The notes beneath the pieces are model-generated. The model saw only the letters and a program-made list of their open reading frames with translations. It did no database searches and was not told where the DNA came from. Shown here piece by piece: positions 52,228 to 64,000 of a DNA stretch of 64,000 nt. Every line of letters starts with the position of its first letter. Position 1 is the stretch's first letter. Source of the DNA: Jannaschia rubra (GTDB taxonomy: Bacteria; Pseudomonadota; Alphaproteobacteria; Rhodobacterales; Rhodobacteraceae); NCBI RefSeq assembly GCF_001403735.1, contig NZ_CXPG01000009.1, forward strand, positions 124,001-188,000, in the 5' to 3' direction. A program made the position numbers and the translations under genes.

Positions 52228-53198
52228 TCCAGCCAGACCGACGTGGCGATCCGGTCGATTTCCGTTCCCTTGCGGATCAGGACGACGGTGCCGGAATAGG
52301 TGCCGCCCCGCCATTCCGGCGCGGACAGACGACGCCCGGCAGCCCGGAACAGTTCCGCCTGTGCCCGGTCGAGCGTGGCTTCGGAGGTGAAGACGGTCCC
52401 GCCGTCCGGGCCGATGATGGTCATCTGCAGAACGTCGCCGGGCCGGCCGCCGAACAGCGACGCCCAGATCACCAGCGCCGGGGCCGTGACCGGCAGGCGG
52501 GCCGCGTCGGCGGTGCCCGCCTTGACGTCGTCGAAATCTGGAACGGCATCGGCGAAACCCGCCGAGAGAAACCCGCCGGGCCGGTAGTCGGGCATGTCCT
52601 GCCAGAGACCGGCCGGGAACGGATCGACGGTCACGCCGTTCCGCCGCACCGCCAGGTGGACGTGGGGAAACTGCGTCGCGCCGGACAGGCCGATCCGACC
52701 CAGCACCTGACCCCGCGCGACCGTCTCCCCCGGTGCGACGGCGATGGACCCGCGCGCCAGATGGCAGAGCTGCGTCTCCCATCCGTCGCCGTGGTCGATG
52801 GCGACGCCGTTGCCGCACTCGCGGTCGGCGACCTCGGATACGTCGCTCACGCTCCGATCCGCCATGCCGTCGCGGATGTTGCGGACCACGCCGGGGGCCG
52901 GGGCGAGGACAGGCACGCCCGCCTCCATCGTCTCCAGGTCCGGCACGCGGAAATCGGTACCGCCGTGACCGTCGTAGGTCAAATCGCCGCCCGTGTGGTC
53001 GCGGGCGCCGGGGCCGGGGTCGGCGTCGACCAGATGCTGGATGAAGCAGGTCTCACCCAACCGGCAATCCAGAGGCAGGGACAGGCGCAAGTCTTCCGCA
53101 GCGGCGGCGGAGGCCGGCAATGCGAGGGCGCTGGACATGAGCCAACGAAAAGGGCCCCCGCGTTTCCGCGAGGGCCCAGGACCCGAAGGCCTGTTCAT
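52224..53198 (-). CDS. M23 family metallopeptidase (LytM domain)
   Basis: Exported peptidoglycan endopeptidase of 324 residues. The zinc ligands are seen in GHGGTDFRV (HxxxD) and FPHVHLAV (HxH). The start at 53198 overlaps the clpA stop as ATGA and gives a good signal peptide: basic SRKRGGPFRW, then hydrophobic LMSSALALPASAAAA. The later ATG at 53138 would lose the basic part. A Rho-independent terminator lies inside the first codons of the long form. About 100 residues after the LytM domain form an extra region of unknown role. Confidence 0.85.
   Translation of the reverse strand: MNRPSGPGPSRKRGGPFRWLMSSALALPASAAAAEDLRLSLPLDCRLGETCFIQHLVDADPGPGARDHTGGDLTYDGHGGTDFRVPDLETMEAGVPVLAPAPGVVRNIRDGMADRSVSDVSEVADRECGNGVAIDHGDGWETQLCHLARGSIAVAPGETVARGQVLGRIGLSGATQFPHVHLAVRRNGVTVDPFPAGLWQDMPDYRPGGFLSAGFADAVPDFDDVKAGTADAARLPVTAPALVIWASLFGGRPGDVLQMTIIGPDGGTVFTSEATLDRAQAELFRAAGRRLSAPEWRGGTYSGTVVLIRKGTEIDRIATSVWLD
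53148..53177 (-). terminator. Rho-independent terminator after clpA, inside the M23 gene's 5' end
   Basis: On the minus strand GGGCCCTCGCG, a GAAA tetraloop and CGCGGGGGCCC form an 11-bp stem with one G-U pair, followed by TTTT. It lies 18-47 bases past the clpA stop and inside the coding frame that starts on that stop. Confidence 0.75.
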
Positions 53199-55534
53199 TC
53201 CGCCGTCAGGAGCGGAGGTTTCTTGTTGCCGATCTTGGGGGCGCCCGGCTCCTCGATCCTCAGATCGAGGGCGCCGTTCTTGACGCCGACCTTGACCAGC
53301 CCGCCCTTGGCGAGCTTGCCGAACAGCAGCTCCTCCGCCAGCGGCTTCTTGACGTATTCCTGGATCACGCGGGCCAGGGGCCGCGCGCCCATCTTGTCGT
53401 CGTAGCCCTTGTCGGCGATCCATTCGGCCGCCGCCTTCGTCAGCTCGATCGTGACGCCCCGGTCCAGAAGCTGCGCTTCCAGTTGCAGGACGAACTTCTC
53501 GACCACCTGCAGGATCGTCTCCTTCGGCAAGGCGCCGAAGCTGATGATCGCGTCCAGGCGGTTGCGGAACTCCGGCGTGAACGTCCGCTCGATGGCCGCG
53601 GTATCCTCGCCCTCGCGCTTGTCGCGGCCGAAGCCGATTGCGGCACGGGCCATGTCCGACGCCCCGGCGTTCGACGTCATGATGAGGATGACGTTGCGGA
53701 AGTCCACCGCCCGGCCGTTGTGGTCGGTCAGCTTGCCGTGGTCCATCACCTGAAGCAGGATGTTGAACACGTCCGGATGCGCCTTCTCGATCTCGTCGAG
53801 GAGCAGCACGCAATGCGGATGCTGATCCACGCCGTCGGTTAGCATGCCGCCCTGATCGAAGCCGACGTAGCCCGGAGGCGCCCCGATAAGGCGCGAAACC
53901 GCGTGCTTCTCCATGTATTCCGACATGTCGAAGCGCAGCATCTCCACCCCGAGGGTGTCGGCCAACTGCTTTGCAACCTCGGTCTTGCCGACGCCGGTGG
54001 GGCCCGCGAACAGGTAGTTGCCGATGGGCTTCTCAGGCTCCCGCAGACCGGCGCGCGCCAGCTTGATCGCCGAGGACAGTGCCACGATAGCCTCGTCCTG
54101 TCCGAAGACCACGCGCTTCAGCGAGCCTTCCAGATCGCGCAGGACCTCCGCATCGTCCTTGGTGACGTTCTTGGGCGGGATGCGGGCGATCTTGGCCACC
54201 ACCGCCTCGATCTCCTTCACGCCGATGGTCTTCCGGCGCTTCGATTCCGTTACCAGCGCCTGAGCGGCCCCGGCCTCGTCGATGACGTCGATGGCCTTGT
54301 CGGGCAGCTTGCGGTCGTTGATGTAGCGCGCCGAAAGCTCCACCGCCGTGCGGATCGCCTCGGCCGTGTACTTGATCGAATGATGATCCTCGAAATAGGA
54401 TTTCACGCCCTTGAGGATCTTGACCGTATCCTCGACCGAAGGCTCGTTCACGTCGATCTTCTGGAAGCGCCGCGCAAGCGCGCGGTCCTTCTCGAAGTGC
54501 TGACGAAACTCCTTGTAGGTGGTGGAGCCCATCGTACGCAGCTTGCCGCCCGCCAGCGCGGGCTTGAGCAGGTTCGACGCGTCCATCGCCCCGCCGGACG
54601 TGGCGCCCGCACCGATCACGGTGTGGATCTCGTCGATGAACAGCACCGCATCGGGGTGATCCTCAAGTTCGGTCACCACGGCCTTCAGCCGTTCCTCGAA
54701 GTCTCCGCGATACCGGGTTCCCGCCAGAAGCGCGCCCATGTCGAGCGAATAGATCGTCGCACCGGACAGCACCTCGGGCACCTCGCCCATGACGATCTTG
54801 CGGGCGAGCCCTTCGGCGATGGCCGTCTTGCCCACGCCGGGGTCGCCCACCAGCAGCGGGTTGTTCTTGCGCCGGCGGCACAGCACCTGGATCGCGCGCT
54901 CGACTTCATGGGCGCGGCCGATCAGGGGGTCGATCTCGCCCTTCGACGACTTCTTGTTGAGGTCGACGCAATACTTCGCCAGCGCGCTTTCGCGGTTCTC
55001 CGAAGGGTTCGGCCCCTCGGACGCGGCGGAGCCGAAACCGTCGTTGCCGTCGTCGTCGGAGCCCTGCACCGACCGCGGCTCACCGAACTCGGGATCCTTG
55101 GCGACGCCATGGGCGATGAAGTTGACCGCGTCGTAACGCGTCATGTCCTGCTCCTGCAGGAAATAGGCGGCGTTCGACTCACGCTCGGCGAAGATGGCGA
55201 CCAGCACGTTGGCCCCCGTCACCTCCGTCCGGCCGGAGCTTTGCACGTGGATCGCGGCGCGCTGGATGACCCGCTGGAAGGCGGCGGTCGGCACGGCTTC
55301 GGACCCGTCGACATCCGTGACGAGCGTGGACAGGTCGTCCTCGATGAATTCCTCGACCGTCTTGCGAAGATCGTCGAGATCGACGCCGCAGGCCTGCATG
55401 ACACGGGCGGCATCGGGTTCGTCGATCAGCACCAGCAGCAGGTGTTCCAGCGTGGCGAGTTCGTGGCGACGCGCATTGGCCTGCGCCAGCGCGGCGTGAA
55501 TGGCTTGTTCGAGGGTATTCGAGAACGATGGCAT
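53195..55534 (-). CDS. clpA: ATP-dependent Clp protease ATP-binding subunit ClpA
   Basis: AAA+ unfoldase of 779 residues that feeds proteins to ClpP. It has an N-terminal Clp_N repeat domain (residues 1-145). The first ATPase domain carries LVGDPGVGKTAIAEGLA and VLFIDEIHTVIGAGA; the second carries FAGPTGVGKTEVAKQLA and LLLDEIEKAHPDV. An IGF tripeptide in RAAIGFGRDKREG is the ClpP-docking loop. ATG 55534 follows GGAGGAGAACAC. clpS, its usual neighbour, is not seen here. Confidence 0.96.
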   Translation of the reverse strand: MPSFSNTLEQAIHAALAQANARRHELATLEHLLLVLIDEPDAARVMQACGVDLDDLRKTVEEFIEDDLSTLVTDVDGSEAVPTAAFQRVIQRAAIHVQSSGRTEVTGANVLVAIFAERESNAAYFLQEQDMTRYDAVNFIAHGVAKDPEFGEPRSVQGSDDDGNDGFGSAASEGPNPSENRESALAKYCVDLNKKSSKGEIDPLIGRAHEVERAIQVLCRRRKNNPLLVGDPGVGKTAIAEGLARKIVMGEVPEVLSGATIYSLDMGALLAGTRYRGDFEERLKAVVTELEDHPDAVLFIDEIHTVIGAGATSGGAMDASNLLKPALAGGKLRTMGSTTYKEFRQHFEKDRALARRFQKIDVNEPSVEDTVKILKGVKSYFEDHHSIKYTAEAIRTAVELSARYINDRKLPDKAIDVIDEAGAAQALVTESKRRKTIGVKEIEAVVAKIARIPPKNVTKDDAEVLRDLEGSLKRVVFGQDEAIVALSSAIKLARAGLREPEKPIGNYLFAGPTGVGKTEVAKQLADTLGVEMLRFDMSEYMEKHAVSRLIGAPPGYVGFDQGGMLTDGVDQHPHCVLLLDEIEKAHPDVFNILLQVMDHGKLTDHNGRAVDFRNVILIMTSNAGASDMARAAIGFGRDKREGEDTAAIERTFTPEFRNRLDAIISFGALPKETILQVVEKFVLQLEAQLLDRGVTIELTKAAAEWIADKGYDDKMGARPLARVIQEYVKKPLAEELLFGKLAKGGLVKVGVKNGALDLRIEEPGAPKIGNKKPPLLTAE

Positions 55535-55682
55535 GTGTTCTCCTCCAGCCTGTCAGCGGTTCCACGGAAGTATGGGCCGCGTTTCTTTAAGTTTTGGTTG
55601 TCGGCCCGCAGGCTTCAACCTTTTTCGTCTCTTCGATCGCTTTCCTTTCCGGAACGTGATCGGAATGCGGCCTTTTCCGGGG

Positions 55683-56444
55683 TCAGAAGGCATCCTTTGC
55701 ACGGCGCGCGGCCGCGAAGGTTGCATCGTCGGATTGTCCGGTGGTGCCTGTCGCGTCCTTGAGGTCGGGGACGTGGGCGCGCAGGAACGGGTTGGTGTTG
55801 CGTTCGAGCCCGAGGGCGGAGGGGACGGAAGGCAGGTCCTTCGCGCGGGCCGCCTCCGTCTCGGCTATGCGAGAGATAATGTCGCCGTTGTCCGGTTCAA
55901 GACTGCGCGCGAAGGCCAGATTGTTAAGCGTGTACTCATGCCCCGAGGCGATGAGCGTGTCGTCCGACAGGTCCGCGAATTGCCGCAGCGAGGCGAGCAT
56001 CCGCTCCGCCGTTCCCTCGAACAGACGTCCGCAACCGGCCGCCATCAGGCTGTCGCCGGTGAAGGCCACGCCGTCGAACAGATAGGCCACGTGGCCCATT
56101 GTGTGGCCCGACACGTCTATCACCTGGGCCTCTTCCTCGCCGATCACCACGACATCGCCGGGGCTGACGGCATGGTCCAGCGGAGGCAGGCGGTGGACGT
56201 CCGCCGCCGCACCCCAGACGTCGGCGCCGGTGGCCTGCACCACTTCGGCCACGCCCTGGATATGATCGTCGTGATGATGGGTCAGCAGGATGTCGGTCAG
56301 CTGCCACCCCTTGTCCTTCAAGGCCGCCAGAACGGGACCGGCCTCGGGCACATCGACCACGGCGACGCGGTCGCCCGAGCGGAACAGGAAGGCATAGTTG
56401 TCCTTGAGGCAGGGGACGGTGAAAAGGGTCCGGGCGACGGTCAT
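55683..56444 (-). CDS. gloB: Hydroxyacylglutathione hydrolase (glyoxalase II)
   Basis: Metallo-beta-lactamase-fold enzyme of 253 residues splitting lactoylglutathione in methylglyoxal detoxification. The metal motif [10 protein letters not shown] is complete, with [28 protein letters not shown] and [10 protein letters not shown] as further ligands. The C-terminal ERNTNPFLR is the glutathione-binding signature. ATG 56444 follows CGGAGAAAGCC. It is divergent from the methyltransferase gene by 56 bases, a common arrangement in alphaproteobacteria. Confidence 0.95.
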   Translation of the reverse strand: MTVARTLFTVPCLKDNYAFLFRSGDRVAVVDVPEAGPVLAALKDKGWQLTDILLTHHHDDHIQGVAEVVQATGADVWGAAADVHRLPPLDHAVSPGDVVVIGEEEAQVIDVSGHTMGHVAYLFDGVAFTGDSLMAAGCGRLFEGTAERMLASLRQFADLSDDTLIASGHEYTLNNLAFARSLEPDNGDIISRIAETEAARAKDLPSVPSALGLERNTNPFLRAHVPDLKDATGTTGQSDDATFAAARRAKDAF

Positions 56445-56500
56445 GGCTTTCTCCGTTTTCCGGGTTAGCATGGCGCGATCCGTTCCAGGGGCAATGCCTT

Positions 56501-57265
56501 ATGCATATCGACGTGCTGGACCTTCGCCAGTTCTACTATCGCACCCGGCTGGGCCGTGCGGCGCAGAAGGCGGTGCGGGACCGGCTGGTCGCCATGTGGC
56601 CCGAAGCCAAGGGTCAGACGGTCGTGGGATTCGGCTTCGCCGTGCCCCTCCTGCGCCCCTATCTTGCGGATGCGCGGCGGGTGATCGGGCTGATGCCGGC
56701 GCCGCAGGGGGTGATGCACTGGCCGGCGGGCATGGCGAACGTGTCCCTTCTGTCGGAGGAGACGCTCTGGCCCCTCGAGACGGGGGCCGTCGATAAGCTT
56801 GTCCTTTTGCACGCGCTGGAGGCGTCGGACAATCCGCAGGCCCTGCTCGAGGAATGTTGCCGGGTGCTCGGGCCCGGCGGGCGGGCGGTGTTCATCGTGC
56901 CCAACCGCACCGGCCTCTGGGCGCGGCGCGACCGGACGCCCTTCGGTTTCGGCCGGCCCTATTCGCGCGGCCAGCTTGAAGCGCAGGTAAAACGAGCGGG
57001 ACTGGTGCCCGAACGCCACGCCGCCGCGCTGTTCGCTCCGCCGAGCGGGGGGAAGTTCTGGCTGCGGGTCGGCGGCTTCATGGAACGTCTGGGCCAACGT
57101 CTGTCGCGGTCGGGCGGCGGCGGGGTGATCCTGCTGGAGGTGTCCAAGCAGGTGCCCGCCCGGCCGCGCACCGGCCTCGCGGAACGGGTGCGCCGGCCGC
57201 TGCGCGTTCTTGAGGGCGTGCCGGAGCCTCTGGCGGCAGGCCGGATCGAAGGGGGGGACATGTGA
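56501..57265 (+). CDS. Class I SAM-dependent methyltransferase-like protein
   Basis: Protein of 254 residues resembling the methyltransferase encoded opposite gloB in many alphaproteobacteria. The fold is suggested by [18 protein letters not shown] in the position of SAM motif [20 protein letters not shown], then [19 protein letters not shown]. Motif I lacks the strict GxGxG pattern. The C-terminal 70 residues are basic ([16 protein letters not shown]). The substrate is unknown. Confidence 0.8.
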   Translation: MHIDVLDLRQFYYRTRLGRAAQKAVRDRLVAMWPEAKGQTVVGFGFAVPLLRPYLADARRVIGLMPAPQGVMHWPAGMANVSLLSEETLWPLETGAVDKLVLLHALEASDNPQALLEECCRVLGPGGRAVFIVPNRTGLWARRDRTPFGFGRPYSRGQLEAQVKRAGLVPERHAAALFAPPSGGKFWLRVGGFMERLGQRLSRSGGGGVILLEVSKQVPARPRTGLAERVRRPLRVLEGVPEPLAAGRIEGGDM

Positions 57266-57352
57266 TCCTGCGATTCGCCCTGCCGAACAGCTGTCGTCGC
57301 GGAAAGGGCCACGGAACCTTTCGGAACGGGCCCGCACGGCGCCAAGGCGCAG

Positions 57353-57381
57353 TTGCAGGGTTCGGACCCCTCTGCTAGAGC
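57353..57381 (+). promoter_or_regulatory. Sigma-70-type promoter of the atp operon
   Basis: TTGCAG (57353-57358), a 17-base spacer and TAGAGC (57376-57381) form a reasonable housekeeping promoter, with GCTAGAGC as often seen at strong alphaproteobacterial -10 regions. It lies 95 bases before the atpH start. Confidence 0.5.
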
Positions 57382-57476
57382 GGGCGCGAAATCGTGATCC
57401 GGCCCTGCGGGGAAGGGTTTGACATGGGCCGGCCCGGGGGTGCGGCGGGCCCGCAAGGATTGTCGAAAGGGTGGAC

Positions 57477-58036
57477 GTGTCCGAACCAGCTTCGATCTCG
57501 ATGGGGATTGCCCGGCGTTACGCGCAGGCCGTCTTCGACCTGTGCCGCGATGGCGGCGACCTTTCGTCGCTCGCCTCCGACGTCTCGGCGCTCGATGCAG
57601 CAATCAGGGAGTCGTCGGATTTGCGCGATGTCCTGACCTCGCCGCTCATCCCGCGCGAGGACCAGGGCCGCGCCATCGGCGCGCTGGCCGACAAGATGGG
57701 ACTCGACGCGGTGCTGGCGAACACGCTGCGCCTCATGGCGTCCAAGCGCCGGCTGTTCGTCGTGCCGCAGATGGTCGCCGCGCTGCGGTCGATGCTGGCC
57801 GATGAACGCGGCGAGCTGACGGCCGAGGTCCGCACGCCCAAGGCCCTGACGAAGACCCAGTCCGACAAGCTGTCGAACGCGCTGCGCGCCTCGACGGGCA
57901 AGGACGTGAACCTAGATGTCACCGTGGACGACCGCCTGATCGGCGGTCTCGTGGTCAAGATCGGCTCGCGGATGATCGACACGTCGATCCGCGCGAAGCT
58001 CAACGCACTCCAGAATACGATGAAAGAGGTCCGGTA

Positions 58037-58037
<1 letters not shown>
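57477..58037 (+). CDS. atpH: F1 ATP synthase delta subunit
   Basis: Peripheral-stalk subunit of 186 residues, the normal length. The N-terminus [19 protein letters not shown] is typical, as is the end [20 protein letters not shown] 57477 is chosen because AAGG lies six bases before it and the family starts at this SEPAS sequence; GTG 57471 is the alternative. It is first in atpHAGDC, and its TAA shares a base with the atpA ATG. The F0 genes are elsewhere, as usual in this order. Confidence 0.95.
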
Positions 58038-59572
<1,535 letters not shown>

Positions 59573-59584
59573 GGGGGCGCAGAC

Positions 59585-60451
59585 ATGCCCAACCTCAAGG
59601 ACCTGAAAACCCGGATCGCGAGCGTGAAATCCACGCGCAAGATCACCAAGGCCATGCAGATGGTGGCCGCGGCGAAACTGCGGCGGGCCCAGGACGCGGC
59701 CGAGGCGTCGCGCCCCTATACCGAGCGGTTCAACGCCGTGATGTCGCAGCTCGCCGCTTCGGCCGGGGGGAGCGACACCGCGCCGCGTCTGCTGGCGGGC
59801 ACCGGGTCGGACAAGGTGCACCTGCTGATCGTCATGACGGCGGAGCGGGGCCTCTGCGGCGGCTTCAACGCCAACATTGCCAAGCTGGCGAAAGCCCACG
59901 CCCTGCGCCTGTCGGGCGAGGGCAAGACGGTGAAGATCCTGACCGTGGGCAAGAAGGGCCGCGAGGCGCTTCGGCGCGACTACGGCGATCTGATCGTGGA
60001 TCATGTCGATCTGAGCGAAGTGAAGCGCATCGGCTACGGCAATGCCTCCGAGATCGCAGCCGACCTGCTGCGGCGGTTCGAGGACGGCCAGTTCGATGTG
60101 GCCACCATCTTCTACTCCAAGTTCGAGTCGGTCATCAGCCAGAAGCCAACGGCCCAGCAGATCATTCCCGTCACCTTCGACGACGCCGAGCCTTCGACGC
60201 TCTATGACTACGAGCCGTCGGAGGAGGCAATTCTGCTCGACCTGCTGCCGCGCGCGGTCGCCACGCAGATCTTCGCGGCGCTGCTGGAGAACGGCGCATC
60301 CGAGCAGGGCGCACGGATGTCGGCGATGGACAACGCCACCCGCAACGCCGGCGAGATGATCGACAAGCTGACGATCCAGTTTAACCGCACGCGGCAGCAG
60401 GTCATCACCAACGAGCTGATCGAGATCATTTCGGGCGCCGAGGCGCTCTAG
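59585..60451 (+). CDS. atpG: F1 ATP synthase gamma subunit
   Basis: Central rotor shaft of F1, 288 residues. The N-terminus [20 protein letters not shown] and the C-terminal [20 protein letters not shown] are highly conserved family ends. [15 protein letters not shown] lies in the middle. AGGGGGCGCAGAC precedes the start. A 104-base spacer separates it from atpD. Confidence 0.97.
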   Translation: MPNLKDLKTRIASVKSTRKITKAMQMVAAAKLRRAQDAAEASRPYTERFNAVMSQLAASAGGSDTAPRLLAGTGSDKVHLLIVMTAERGLCGGFNANIAKLAKAHALRLSGEGKTVKILTVGKKGREALRRDYGDLIVDHVDLSEVKRIGYGNASEIAADLLRRFEDGQFDVATIFYSKFESVISQKPTAQQIIPVTFDDAEPSTLYDYEPSEEAILLDLLPRAVATQIFAALLENGASEQGARMSAMDNATRNAGEMIDKLTIQFNRTRQQVITNELIEIISGAEAL

Positions 60452-60540
60452 CACCCGCAGGGCGGGACCATTTCAGGGGCGATCCGGGGCGCAGCCTTCC
60501 CGGTCCGCCCCGCCACAACAAGTCGGGCAGCACGCCCTAG

Positions 60541-61980
<1,440 letters not shown>

Positions 61981-61983
61981 GCC

Positions 61984-62388
61984 ATGCAGTTCGAACTCGT
62001 CTCACCCGAGCGGCGGCTGGCGTCGATGGACGTCCGGGCCGTCCGCATCCCCGGCGCGGACGGGGACCTGACCGCGATGGCCGACCATACGCCGACCATC
62101 ACCTCGCTGCGCCCCGGCATCCTGACCGTCGAAACGGGGTCGGGCGAGGAAAGCTATGCCGTCACGGGCGGTTTCGCCGAGATCGGCGCGGGCGTCACCG
62201 TGCTGGCCGAACGGGCACTGCATGTGAAGGACGTGACCCAGGCCGTCTTCGACGACTGGGTCGAGGAAGCCCACGCAGCCCATAAGGAGGCGCCCGAGGA
62301 TGCCGTCGATTCGGCGGCCAAGCTGGTTGCCGACATGGTGGCCATCGGTGGGCATATCGGTCTGAACCCGAAACAGTCCAACCTCTGA
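61984..62388 (+). CDS. atpC: F1 ATP synthase epsilon subunit
   Basis: Regulatory/rotor subunit of 134 residues, normal length. The start [15 protein letters not shown] and the segment [18 protein letters not shown] are typical of the N-terminal beta-sandwich. The C-terminal helical part is somewhat divergent, as in other Rhodobacterales. It is last in the operon, followed by a strong terminator 34 bases on. Confidence 0.96.
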   Translation: MQFELVSPERRLASMDVRAVRIPGADGDLTAMADHTPTITSLRPGILTVETGSGEESYAVTGGFAEIGAGVTVLAERALHVKDVTQAVFDDWVEEAHAAHKEAPEDAVDSAAKLVADMVAIGGHIGLNPKQSNL

Positions 62389-62422
62389 CGTCGTCGTCCT
62401 GCCGGATGACCGGCCAATAGTT

Positions 62423-62453
62423 AAAGTCCCGGGCAACCCCGGGACTTTTTTTT
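62423..62453 (+). terminator. Rho-independent terminator of the atp operon
   Basis: AAAGTCCCGGG (62423-62433), loop CAAC and CCCGGGACTTT (62438-62448) make a perfect 11-bp stem running into eight consecutive T (62446-62453). It is the clearest terminator in the window. Confidence 0.95.
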
Positions 62454-62517
62454 GGGCGCCCGTATGGTCGTCGCCGAAAAGGCGCCGCAGACCGACTCGC
62501 GGCGGCATGGGAGGGTC

Positions 62518-62868
62518 ATGCGCAAGCTGCGGAACCATCTGATCGGCGTCCAGCAGGGCAGCCACATCATGTTCTCGGACTTCGAGGACGGTGGCCCCAT
62601 GTGGACGGGAACGGGGCCGCGCGAGGTCCGCATCCGGGTGCCCTTCGACGAGCCGTTCAAGACGCCGCCCGTCATCATCGCCTGCCTTGCGATGTTCGAC
62701 ATCGACGAGGCGACGAACCAGCGCGTCGACCTGACGCACGGTGAGGTCACCACCACCGCATTCGACCTCGTATTCCGCACCTGGGGCGACACTCGCGTCG
62801 CCCGCGCCCGCGCCGACTGGACCGCCATGGGCGAGGTGCGCGCCGACGACGAATGGGATATCGACTGA
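62518..62868 (+). CDS. H-type lectin domain protein
   Basis: Small protein of 116 residues matching the H-type lectin fold. VQQGSHIMFSDFEDGGPMW is followed by RVPFDEPFKTPPVIIACLAM, the typical beta-strand signature, and TTTAFDLVFRTWGDTRVAR. ATG 62518 is chosen because GGGAGGGTC precedes it. It has no signal peptide, so it is probably cytoplasmic. The family binds sugars in animals and amoebae; the bacterial role is unknown. It lies just after the atp terminator and 52 bases before the aminotransferase. Confidence 0.85.
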   Translation: MRKLRNHLIGVQQGSHIMFSDFEDGGPMWTGTGPREVRIRVPFDEPFKTPPVIIACLAMFDIDEATNQRVDLTHGEVTTTAFDLVFRTWGDTRVARARADWTAMGEVRADDEWDID

Positions 62869-62920
62869 GGGGATTTGACACCGCGGCCTGCTGGCGTCCT
62901 ATGGAGGTCGGAGGTGTCCC

Positions 62921-64000
62921 ATGCGCGACCACAATTTCCTGACCGAGATGAACGCCCGCCACCTGTGGCACCCGATGGCCCATCCGGGCGAGATGCAGGC
63001 CCAGCCGCCCCGCGTCATCACCGGAGGTGCCGGCGTGACGATCACCGATATGGACGGCCATACGACCATCGATGCCGTGGGCGGCCTCTGGAACGTCAAC
63101 CTCGGCTATTCCTGCGAGCCGATCAAGGCGGCCATCGCCGACCAGCTCGGCCGCCTGCCGTACTACTCGGCCTTCAAGGGCACCACCAACGACGCCGCCA
63201 TCGAGCTTTCGGTCCGCATGGCCGAAATGTTCGCCCCCGACGGTCTGAGCCGCGTCTTCTTCACCTCGGGCGGGTCCGACAGCGTTGATACCGCGCTGAA
63301 GCTGGCGCGGCAGTATCACCGGCTGCGTGGCGAGGCGGGGCGGACGAAGTTCATCGCCCTCCGCAAGGGCTATCACGGCACCCATTGGGGCGGCGCCTCG
63401 GTCAACGGCAACCCGCAGTTCCGCGCGCCTTACGAGCCGCTGCTGCCCGGCTGCTTCCACGTGCCGGCCCCGTATCTCTATCGCAATCCCTTCGACGAGA
63501 CGGATCACGACCGGCTGTCGGCCCTCTGCCTCGCCGCGCTCGACGCCGAGATCGAGATGCAGGTTCCCGGCACCGTCGCCGCCTTCATCATGGAGCCGGT
63601 GCTGGGTGCCGGGGGCGTCATCGTGCCGCCGCCGGGCTTCATGGCGGGCGCGCGCGAGATCTGCGACCGCCACGGCGTCCTGCTCATCGCGGACGAGGTC
63701 ATCACCGGCTTCGGCCGCACGGGGGATGTATCGGGCAGCCGGCACTGGGGCGTGAAGCCCGACCTGATGACCCTCGCGAAGGCCATGACCTCCGGCTACT
63801 TCCCCATGGGCGCGGTGATGGTCGCCGACCGCTTGGCCGGGACGTTCGAGGGGGAGGGCGGCGCGATGATCGGCACCGGCTACACCTATTCCGGCCATCC
63901 CGTCGGATGCGCCGCCGCGCTCGCCTGTCTGGAGGAGACGGAGCGGCTCGCACTTTGGGATCGCGCCGCCCGCCGGGGCGCACGCCTCAAGGCCGGGTTG
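62921..64000 (+). CDS. Class III aminotransferase, omega-amino acid:pyruvate type (cut by window end)
   Basis: PLP-dependent aminotransferase; 360 codons are visible and the frame is still open at base 64000. ATG 62921 follows GGAGGTGTCCC. Features are RHLWHPMAHPGEM, FFTSGGSDSVDTALKLARQY, KGYHGTHWGGASVNG, EPVLGAGGVIVPPPGF and the region LIADEVITGFGRTG. The PLP lysine lies in MTLAKAMTSGYFPMGAV. Full-length members have about 450 residues. It would move an amino group from beta-alanine, taurine-like or polyamine-derived amines to pyruvate; the substrate is not determinable. Confidence 0.9.
   Translation, partial: MRDHNFLTEMNARHLWHPMAHPGEMQAQPPRVITGGAGVTITDMDGHTTIDAVGGLWNVNLGYSCEPIKAAIADQLGRLPYYSAFKGTTNDAAIELSVRMAEMFAPDGLSRVFFTSGGSDSVDTALKLARQYHRLRGEAGRTKFIALRKGYHGTHWGGASVNGNPQFRAPYEPLLPGCFHVPAPYLYRNPFDETDHDRLSALCLAALDAEIEMQVPGTVAAFIMEPVLGAGGVIVPPPGFMAGAREICDRHGVLLIADEVITGFGRTGDVSGSRHWGVKPDLMTLAKAMTSGYFPMGAVMVADRLAGTFEGEGGAMIGTGYTYSGHPVGCAAALACLEETERLALWDRAARRGARLKAGL

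Overview
The window reads as a chromosomal stretch of a GC-rich alphaproteobacterium, most likely a member of the Rhodobacterales (Rhodobacteraceae/Roseobacter type). The evidence is uniform high GC, dense overlapping genes, family content (DUF1127, DUF1489, DUF2125, DUF484, adenosylcobalamin-dependent NrdJ, ClpA, F1 ATPase atpHAGDC) and regulatory motifs typical of the class: a direct-repeat GTTC-N7-GTTC SOS box and GGAAC-N17-CGTT general-stress promoters. No insertion sequence, prophage, CRISPR array or rRNA operon was seen; one initiator tRNA is present.

Layout. 1-2823: end of a polyamine-type ABC importer (binding protein tail and two permeases). 2894-6224: tRNA-fMet, dadA, a DUF1127 protein and a tandem universal stress protein. 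6665-11442: a compact minus-strand urease operon ureA-ureB-ureC-ureF-ureD-ureG with no ureE. 11952-15610: a GAF/Fis-type regulator, then an NAD-dependent aldehyde dehydrogenase and a zinc alcohol dehydrogenase. 15912-25977: nrdJ, DUF1489, a ketopantoate-reductase-like protein, two FAD enzymes (one of the dimethylglycine dehydrogenase type), DUF2125 and a ChaC-like cyclotransferase. 26030-29315: a MotA/ExbB-like channel protein directly followed by a MotB-like protein with an extremely long periplasmic coiled coil and an OmpA domain. 29323-34517: an extensin-like putative metallopeptidase, tyrA, hisC and priA on the minus strand. 34625-38758: fructose-6-phosphate aldolase/transaldolase, DUF484, xerC, an SDR and an esterase-like hydrolase.

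38744-41789 is a trehalose operon galU-otsB-otsA, in which GalU supplies the UDP-glucose used by OtsA. 41905-44584 is a DNA-damage operon (a radical SAM protein and a UdgX-DUF4130 fusion) under an SOS box. Divergent from it, 44713-46926 is a stress operon (22-residue membrane microprotein, YqjD-like protein, holin-like protein, DUF3618 protein) behind a full-match EcfG-type promoter. 47071-52227 holds several SDRs, a GH13 glucosidase, a RidA protein and a rhodanese; a second full-match EcfG-type promoter precedes one SDR. 52224-56444 contains an M23 peptidase coupled to clpA, then gloB. 57477-62388 is the F1 ATPase operon with a strong terminator, followed by an H-type lectin-domain protein and a class III aminotransferase cut by the window end.

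The most interesting points are the SOS-controlled radical SAM/UdgX operon with a near-leaderless promoter, the cluster of EcfG-type promoters tying trehalose, envelope and SDR genes into one stress response, the MotA/MotB-like pair with a coil far too long to span the periplasm as one straight rod, and a urease whose catalytic flap cysteine is alanine and whose missing UreE may be offset by a His-rich UreG tail.
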